From Chimonanthus salicifolius (taxonomy: Eukaryota > Streptophyta > Magnoliopsida > Laurales > Calycanthaceae): 64,000 nt of DNA. The notes beneath the pieces are model-generated. The model did not search any database. It had not been told where the DNA came from and saw nothing but the letters and a program-made list of their open reading frames with translations. The position numbers were made by a program, and so were the translations under genes. Below are positions 11,501 to 20,500 of this stretch, piece by piece. The stretch spans positions 16,435,828 through 16,499,827 of the forward strand of contig CM023540.1 of NCBI GenBank assembly GCA_013350335.1. Direction: 5' to 3'. The first letter of the stretch is position 1. The number at the start of each line of letters is the position of its first letter.

Positions 11501-14500
11501 GAGGGACTTTGTGAATTACGAATCCAGAAATAATGAGTCTCTAGGTTCGTTTTTCACACCTTTCTGATCAGATGAACTCTTTAATGAGTCCTCTTCACTT
11601 TGGGAATCAATTAGATCATTAATACTTATTAAAAACATTAGATTTTAATCGGAAAACCAATGAAACACATGAAAATTCAAGTTTTTCACTAAACTTCAAA
11701 TCTGTTTTTAGGATTCAAATCTTGACCAAATTGACTTCTATTTGATCCTAAACTGCCTAGAATTTGAAAATAAACACAATGATTACCTTCGCTTTTGTTC
11801 CTGAATTAGAATTCAGCAACTGGAAAAATCTTCCAATTTAAACTAACGGTGAAAAACAAACAGAGGAGCAGTGGTTTTCTTTTTAAAAATTCAGTGGAGA
11901 ATCCTAGTGGGAGATGGTCTGAATTTATAGCAAAAGAGTGATACGGTGGTAGGCCTTCAATCAAGGCCATGGGAAGAACACATCATCTGCAAGCTACGTC
12001 TGTAGCTTGCATGAGTCGATGCTGAAGCAGCAGCTTCAACGGCCACGTAGGTTGTTTAATGATTTGGAAATTTTGCATTTTAGTCTTTCAAATTTATTTG
12101 AATATAAGTCCATTTTATTTCATTTTAAATTTTAACTAATTAAAAGATTTATTTAACTTAATTAATTTAATCCATCTTAACTAAAATGTTGGGTTTTGTA
12201 AACTCTACATATCATAAATTTTGGAGATTCATATCAAATTTTATTGATTTAAACAAAATTCACATTTTATCACTATTCCCTTAATTCAATTTATTTTTAT
12301 TTTAAGGGTTTAAATCCTTTATTTTCAAAATTTGAAAACATAAAACAATGAGTTAAAACAAATATAAAACACATATTTTTCTTAAAATTTTCTTACTTCT
12401 AAAATTGTTTGAAAATAATTATTTCCTAACTTTTCGAATCTTTACGGGTACGTTTTTTTTTTAATAACATTTTCTGAAAATAATATAATAAATTTTAGAA
12501 TTTAAATCCTTAATTAAGGAAATCAATATCACTCAAACAATAACCAAATAATTAAAATAACATTGTCAATGACAAATTACCATTTTGCCATTCCAACTTA
12601 GATGAGTTGGATCATCGAGCTATCGAGCTCTGATGGGGCCAAACCTGGATTTTTCATAAATCCTTAACTGTAATCTTCATGATTAACAGGTTAAAATATG
12701 ATTTATTAAAATAAATCATATTAATAAATCCTAATTCGGATGAGGGTATTACAATCAGTGTGTTGCTTCTTCAACTCATCTTCTATGGCCAATCAGTGAA
12801 CCAATGTTTGCATACTCGGATTCTTTTCCATCCAAATTTCAATTTGCGGGGGCGTATTAGAATATATTCAGATTTTACTAAATATTATGTTTCCCTATTT
12901 AGTGATTTCTTATTTTAGTAATTTCCCCATTTATTTGATTTACTCTCTTTACTTGTAATTTATTTTCTCTATATAATAAAATCTAGGGTCTCTCCTTGAT
13001 TAAGGGAGACACACCACATCCTGTGTGTATTATTCTACATCTCATGCAAATGGTTTTTTCGTAGGGTGATTTCAGCTTTGATGAACATAGTTGGAAGACC
13101 ATTTCCTCATCAGCAAAGCAATTGATTTCAAGTCTCTTGAATGTTGATCCATGCAGGAGACCTACTGCTCAAGAGGTACATCATAATTATTGTTCCATTA
13201 TAATGGGGATGTTGGTTGGATCAACACCACGAAACCTATGGATCCTGGATCCTATTGGATCTGGTATGGACCCATATTGTGTCTCATTGGTTTGAATTTG
13301 AGATGAAACAGCATACTTTCTCACTGAGCACGAGGGATGAAGTTTTGGCTCACTTGATGACCCAGTGGGCCCAGTCTTACTCAGCCCAAATGTGGATGTG
13401 AGCTAAGGTTGAAATATCGGCCGATATGTATCGGTATTTTAATACCGAATGGTATTGGCCGATACGATATATATCGGCTGTACAAACCGAATATCGGTCA
13501 CAATATCGGCAGATATTCATAAATATCGGTATTTAAATTTTTTTTTTTTTAAAAACACCGATACAGTTTTTGACAGTTTTTACACGATTTTCCACGGTTT
13601 TTTGTGGTTTTTAATGGTTTTTCGCGGTTTTTAACGGTTCAGGGTTTACAGTTTTCACGGGTTCTCATGGTTTTTTGCGGTTTTTAACGGTTTTTCACGG
13701 TTTTTTCACGGTTTTGATATCGGAGGAGAGAGAAATGTCAATATCGAAGGAGAGAGAAAATTATCGGCCGATATATGGGGTTGGGCGTTTTTTAAACCCC
13801 TGTCATGTGAGTTTATGATTCATTAGGCTAGACCAACGACCAGGTTCTTGGAACCAACACTTAATCCTATTGGATTGAAATTAATCCTTGTCCAACCACA
13901 ACTTGATCAATTTATATGTTCTTCTCATACCGAACTTGATCAAATACAGTAGAATTTTTCCAGTTTGATTTGAAAAGACCAAAATACGGCCCAACTTGTG
14001 GAGAGTGGTTTTTCATCATTGTTGTCCTTGATATCATCATTAAATTACTCTCATCTTCATGTTATTGAGATGATAAAATGACGGAATACCAAGCGGAAAA
14101 GTCTTACGGAAGCTATTCAGCTTCTATGAAGTACAGAAAGATCCATAAAGCACATAAAAAATTGTTTCTGAAAAAAAAAGAAAACACTAGAGCCAAGAAT
14201 CTTGAGGACGTGAACCAAACTGTTAAGTTTCCTTGAGCTTTTATGTTGTCATTTTAGAATTTTATGTTTTAATCGTAATGCCTAGATGTAATTATGTGAT
14301 CTATGAACAGATTCTGATGCACCCATGGGTGATTGGTGATTCAGCAAAGCAAGAACTAATGGACTCAGAGGTGGTTTCTCGGTTGCAAAGTTTCAATGCT
14401 CGGCGCAAGTTCCGTGTTGCTGCTATGGCAAGTGTGTTGAGCAGCACATTTTTCTTGAGAACAAAGAAGCTGAGAAATCTGCTTGGATCCCATGACCTCT

Positions 14501-17500
14501 CTCCTGAGGAGCTTGAAAAGCTGAAAATGCACTTTAAGAAAATGTGAGTGCTATAATCCTCTTTCTATTTGTAATTGTTTATTAGTGTTCATGGCTGCCA
14601 TCATATATGAGTATTGCTAGAAAACTAATGTCAAATTCCAGTGAATCATGATTAGATCATTTGTGTTGAATTCTAAAGGAAAACAGTTCACACATCAGTT
14701 TGGGTCCTATGTAGTAAAAACTCTATGCAGGTTATATTTCCCTCAAAAGTTTCACCTAGTATGGAGTTAAAGAGGAAATATAAAAAATTCATTCAACACT
14801 TGTTGTTTCTATACTCATCCATACTTATGGCAGGCATCAAATGTAAATAATGCTAGAATTTATGTTGGATAACAATAGATCATGACAATAACTTTGTGTT
14901 GAATTCTAAGTGAAGCCGTTCATAATTCAGTTTGAATACTATGCAAAAAAAAAAAATACATGTGGATTTGCCTCAATTATAATAGAACTGTTTGTGGATC
15001 ACATTTTCATTTCATGGCCAGTCTTGGGGTTGGAAGGAAACATCTAAAAATGGCATTCACTCCATCATGTGGCTTTGATACTACGCAATATTCCATGTCC
15101 AAAAAATCCCATCCATCTTTTGTAAAGAAATCAGCAAATTTCCAAGTGGTGGAAATTCCCACTTCCTTGATGATTAAATAAGATTCAACTATCCCAAGAC
15201 TCAAATCCAAACAATAGAGAAGAATAATAGCACAAATCTATAAGGACCTTCGATGGAGATGCATAATACTTTGAATTCATCATCTAGAATTATGCAAGTC
15301 AAATATAGCACATGTATACTTGTAGGAATAATCCACTAGTTGTAGAAAATAACTACCAACTTACCGACTGCTATTAACTTCCTATTTCATAGACATCAGG
15401 ATCTTCCAAATTCAGATACACACAACTACCTACATTTAAACATAGATGAATAACATAATATAAAAACTATAAAGAAATTACTTTAATTTCAGAACTCTCT
15501 TTTAAAGTAATTTTCTAAAAGTTAGACCAAGTTTCTCCTTAGAAGCTCAACTGGTTCTTTGGAGTGAAGATATCAGCTATGTTGTCATTGCTTCTTGCTT
15601 CCATGACATCCACTGGTCCATCAAGTACCTTCTAATATATGAAATACTCAATATGTTTAGTCATTTTTTTTACTTATAACAGAAAGAATAATATTAATAA
15701 GGAAAAATCAAAGTACAAATGGTGGGTATAAGAGACTTAGACCCGGAAAAGACAACATAAATACAAAAAAATCATGTAATCCCCAGTTCCTTGGAAATAC
15801 AGAGCATAAACCAAATCAAAAGCAGAAAATCCACCAATTCCACTCCCTTAAATCAAAGAGAGAAGACGCCTTCACTTTCCTTATCTACCTCATTTTTCGC
15901 TAAGGAGTTCACCACTCCATTTGCTGACCTCTTGACAGTGTGAAAGATACCTCTTGACCCAAGTACAATGCCAGAATCTCCCCAGCTATTGTAACCATTT
16001 TCTAAGGAGGACGCTTACAACCGCTGGCCCATTTAATCGCATTCTCCGACCAAACCTCACCCACAAAGACAATGCTCTCCCAATCTCTAAGTGCTCTACC
16101 TCATATGGGTCTCTAACTCCTACTAACTTGAAAAAAAAACTATGGATGAGACACCAGGCAAATCATGCAAAACCCCTCCTTTCCATGTTGGCCCCGGTTT
16201 ACCTCTAGCCACCCAATCTACATTGAACTTGAACACACCAAGCGGGGAATAAGACCACACAACACTACTACCTGCCTTTTTAGGCAAACCAATCAAATAA
16301 ATAATTCTATTATATTCCATGTTTAAGACTTTGGTTGCCACCACGAATAGTGGTTGATTTGTGAACAGGGAAAATATACATCTTCTATTATTCTTTGAAG
16401 CCACAAACACTTGTGAAGCCTGCTATTACACATCCTTTGTTGGTAGAAGAACTAAATATTGTTTCTTTCTTTTTTATGGATAACATGGGTATCCCCACCC
16501 TACATTGGAGGTGAGACTAATCCCATGCATACATGAAACCACCCGTAAGCCTCTTGTATTAGGTAAGCCGGAAGGAGTTGAACCAAATTGAACTAAATTT
16601 TCTTTCTTGTTCCATCAAGAAACACCAAACTGAACCAGATGTGACTACAGGGCTGGATACAGACATTCAATTGTCCAACTCACCACCCAAATAAGCATCA
16701 ACATATCCATGTAGCATAAATCCAACTCGTCTCTTATAGATAAGACCAATTTCCATAGTAGAAGTTACATATTTCAGTCTTCACTGGGCCGCAGCTAAAT
16801 GTGGTTTCCTTGAAACTTGCATATGGGCCTGATAAAACCCGATGGGTAATGAAATATTTAGTTTTGCAATTATCAAGTAGATAAGGCTACCCATAGACGC
16901 ACGATATGTCAAGGATTGGAAAGGAGGTTTCTTTATTCTTGCCTTAACTTCATGTTCACATCAAGGTAAGTGGAACACCGCTTGTTTTGATTTACTATAA
17001 ACCTACAAACGTTCTTTTCAAGCATAGTCCTTTTTGAGATACAATTACTCCATCCTTGTGACTACAGGGCTGGATACAGACATTCAATCGTCCAACTCAC
17101 CACCCAAATAGGCATCAACATATCCTTGTAGTATAAATCCAACTCGTCTCTTATACATAAGACCAATTTCCATAGTAGAAGTTACATGTTTCAGTCTTCA
17201 CTGAGCCGCAGCTAAATGTGGTTTCCTTGAAACTTGCATATGGGCCTAATAAAACCCGATGGGTAATGAAATATTTAGTTTTGCAATTGTCAAGTAGATA
17301 AGGCTACCCATAGATGCACGATATGTCAAGGATTGGAAAGGAGGTTTCTTTATTCTTGCCTTAACTTCATGTTCACATCAAGATAAGTGGAACACCCCTT
17401 GTTTTGATTTACTATAAACCTACAAACGTTCTTTTCAGCATAGCCTTTTGAGATACAATTACTCCATCCTTGTGTTTTCCACTTCCAAGCTTAGAAAGCT

Positions 17501-20500
17501 ACCCTAAATCTTTAATGTCAAATAACATGGAAAGTTTAGAGTGAAGCTTAAAAATCTCCTGCCATTGTTACTAGTGATTAATGTTCACATACTATAAGAA
17601 AGTCATGTGCAAATCTACATGCTTTTCTATAAATAATATATAATCTAAATTAGAATCCCACTAAGAGCCTTCTAGAGTTTACTATCAAATTCTAGATGTG
17701 CAAGTGAAAATCTCATAATTGTTCCATCTAGATGTCTTTGATAATTTCACCATATAAGGTGGGCCTTTTTGTCCGCTACAAGTTGCCACTACTTCCACCC
17801 ATGGCAAACCAACAAAGCTATCACACCCCAAATAGAAGTCATCTTTGCAATTGGACTGATAGTTTCCTCAGTCTTCTATATATTTTTAAGAGAGCCCCTT
17901 AGTAACAAGTTGTGTTTTTTAATCTATCCATAATTCCACAAGCCTTAAACTTCATACTGTAAACCCATTTTGATGTAACTGGTTCAACATCCAAAGGCCT
18001 AGGTACAAGATCTCAAGATTCATTTTTCATGGGGCATCCATGTCCGCTTCTATGGAAGGATCTCATTCTTTAACATCTTTTGCTTCATTGAATCAAGATG
18101 GACCTATTGTAATCAATTGGATCAGGTAAGAAAACAAGGAGCCATAGTCATAAAATTCCCATCCCTATCATGAACCAGTTTGACAATTTGTCTTATAGAC
18201 TTCTAGGCAATGGTACACTCTTATAATCAACACTACCATTAACATCTTGTTGCCCTTGTTTTTCATCACTAACAAGATCACTCCCCTTCACTTTGTACCG
18301 CTATTGGCAAAGAAAGAGATATGATCAATAGCTTAGAATCAATGGGTGTCACCAACAAGTCCACTACCATCATAGGTTTTACATGGACATTGGCATCATT
18401 ACCAACCCCATCCATAGCAACTCCATGCTTACCATAGTAAAAGGAGACTTCATCGAAAACGCATCCCTAGAATATATGTTCTCATTTCACCTAGAACATG
18501 AACACAACAAAAGAGAAAGAACCTTGAAATGGTTGACACTAAGCTTCTCACCAAAGATTAGTTCATGCGGAGACTTCATGTTAATTAAGACTAAAAGGCA
18601 CCCGATTAATCAATCACATGCACTGTCATGGCTAACCCTCCACTAATACAATCTTGGATAAGTTTTATGCATTTACCCAACCTTTACATATCTCCTCAAT
18701 GTGCCTAATCTCTTTTTTCCATAACACCATTTTATTATGGTATACAGGCACAATTGAACTCCCTTCTAATGCCACACTTACAACAAAGTGAAAAGAAATT
18801 ATTTGAAGTCCCCTCCATTGTTGGTAAGCATTCAATCTTCACACCAAGTACACATTCAACAGTCATCTAAAATTCCTTAAATTTTGAGAACACAATTGAT
18901 TTTTCTTAATAAAAATAAACCCAAGCAATTGTCGTAAAACATCAATGAACACTGACATGCGAAGCCTCAATAGGAAGATGTCTGAGAAGATCTCATCATA
19001 TCACCTTGGATAAGTTCCAATGGGACCTTACATCTTGAGGACTTGTCAAATGGAAAACGATGCAAATTTTCCTATTAATAAGATTCCTCAAACACCTCAT
19101 CACCACCAATTGATGTTCAATTTGGCAGTTTATTCACCAAATTTTTTATCACTATAGCTTTCAACTTGTCCATGCTAAGATGCCCTAGTGTTGCATTCCA
19201 AATAGAAGTGACATTGTTGGAAGTCATTTTATCAACATATGACTTAGAGATGAAAAAAACAATTGAATCAATAACCCTTTTACCAATGTAGACAACATCC
19301 AGATCTATGCAGCATATATTTGGTCCAAACTCCAAACGACGTGAACTAACCCCCATTGACAACATACGCCACCAAAAAGAGATTCTTCTTCATTCTAGGC
19401 TCATGAAGCGCACTCTTAAGTGTGATAGGACGATCTCCATCACCATTAATTTGAACAAAACTTTCATTCTCCACTAGTTGCATCATTGCTTACATAATGT
19501 CGAAAATTTGATAGTTTGGATAAATCACTGGCAAGATGGTGCTAAGAATCAAAATCATTTATCCCATTCTTCTCAAAATCAATTGAAGCTAAAGAACCCA
19601 TTTTACTTGTTTCAACTGTGGAGCATTTTTTCCAAACTATGTATCTTTTAGATTCCTCTTCCTTTTCAGCCACATTTCCATCCTTCATTTTTATATTGTA
19701 ATTATTTCTTATTGGACAAGTTTACCACATCGATACCTCTTCAAATCCTTTTCTTACCATTACCAGATGTTCTACCATCATCATCATGCTTGCTAGAAAT
19801 GCCATTATAATTTCCATGTCTATTTGTTGCATCATTTTTCTTGTCTTTTTCATGTTGTAATTTTTTTAAAATATTTTGTTATTTCTTCTTAATACCAAAG
19901 TAATATATTGTTTCATCCATGCCTCCAGAATAGGTTCTTTCAGATCCAAGTGAAGTTTCTTGGTATGCACTCTTGATCTTCGAGAAGAATTGTGAAATGG
20001 AGAAATCACTTTGAGTTGTATTAGCCAACTCATTCTCTAACAATTGCAAAAGGGCTACATTCTTCTTATTGAACAATCCATAGCTAATCTACATACCATG
20101 ATATGTTCAAATAGTTTGTTGGACATAATATTTTTCAAGACAATTTGCAATTCTCCATTACTTCAAAGATTTCACATTCTCTAGTGTATCTCTTGGAGCC
20201 TCCTTATTATCTCCATCAACAGCATTGCACAAATCTTCACCAAAAGAAGTCCATACATGACCTTGAAATCTTGTAGTTGAACTGATATATGTACCAAGTC
20301 CATTACTATACCTTCCTAATCCATCTTTGGAGCATCAATTAATCTTTAATAAGGAATCTTGACAAGCATCTGCTACTACCCTTATGGCTCTAATACCATG
20401 TAAAAAAAAATTGACAGATTTCCAAGTGTAGGAAAATTCCGTTTTTCTAATAGGTGAATTAAAATTTAAATAGTCTTGACTCACAGGCAAAGAATAGATG

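Larger units (their letters stand above)
8983..13039 (+). mobile_element. Small non-autonomous LTR element in CCaMK intron 2, carrying a nested solo LTR
   Basis: LTRs 8983-9161 and 12855-13039 share AGAATATATTCAGATTTTAC and end TTATTCTACA. A perfect 5-bp TSD TCTCA lies at 8978-8982 and 13040-13044. TGGTATCCA at 9162 is a primer-site-like sequence, and TTTGCGGGGGCG before the right LTR is a polypurine-tract-like sequence. Without the nested 9491-12753 insertion the interior is only about 425 bp and encodes nothing obvious, so this is TRIM-sized. The right LTR begins TATTAG where the left begins TGCTAG. Confidence 0.9.
17474..20398 (-). other. Interior of the degenerate copia element
   Basis: Holds the decayed RT, integrase and gag coding regions on the minus strand. 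Besides the gag and pre-integrase fragments listed separately, no long open frame survives. Confidence 0.6.
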
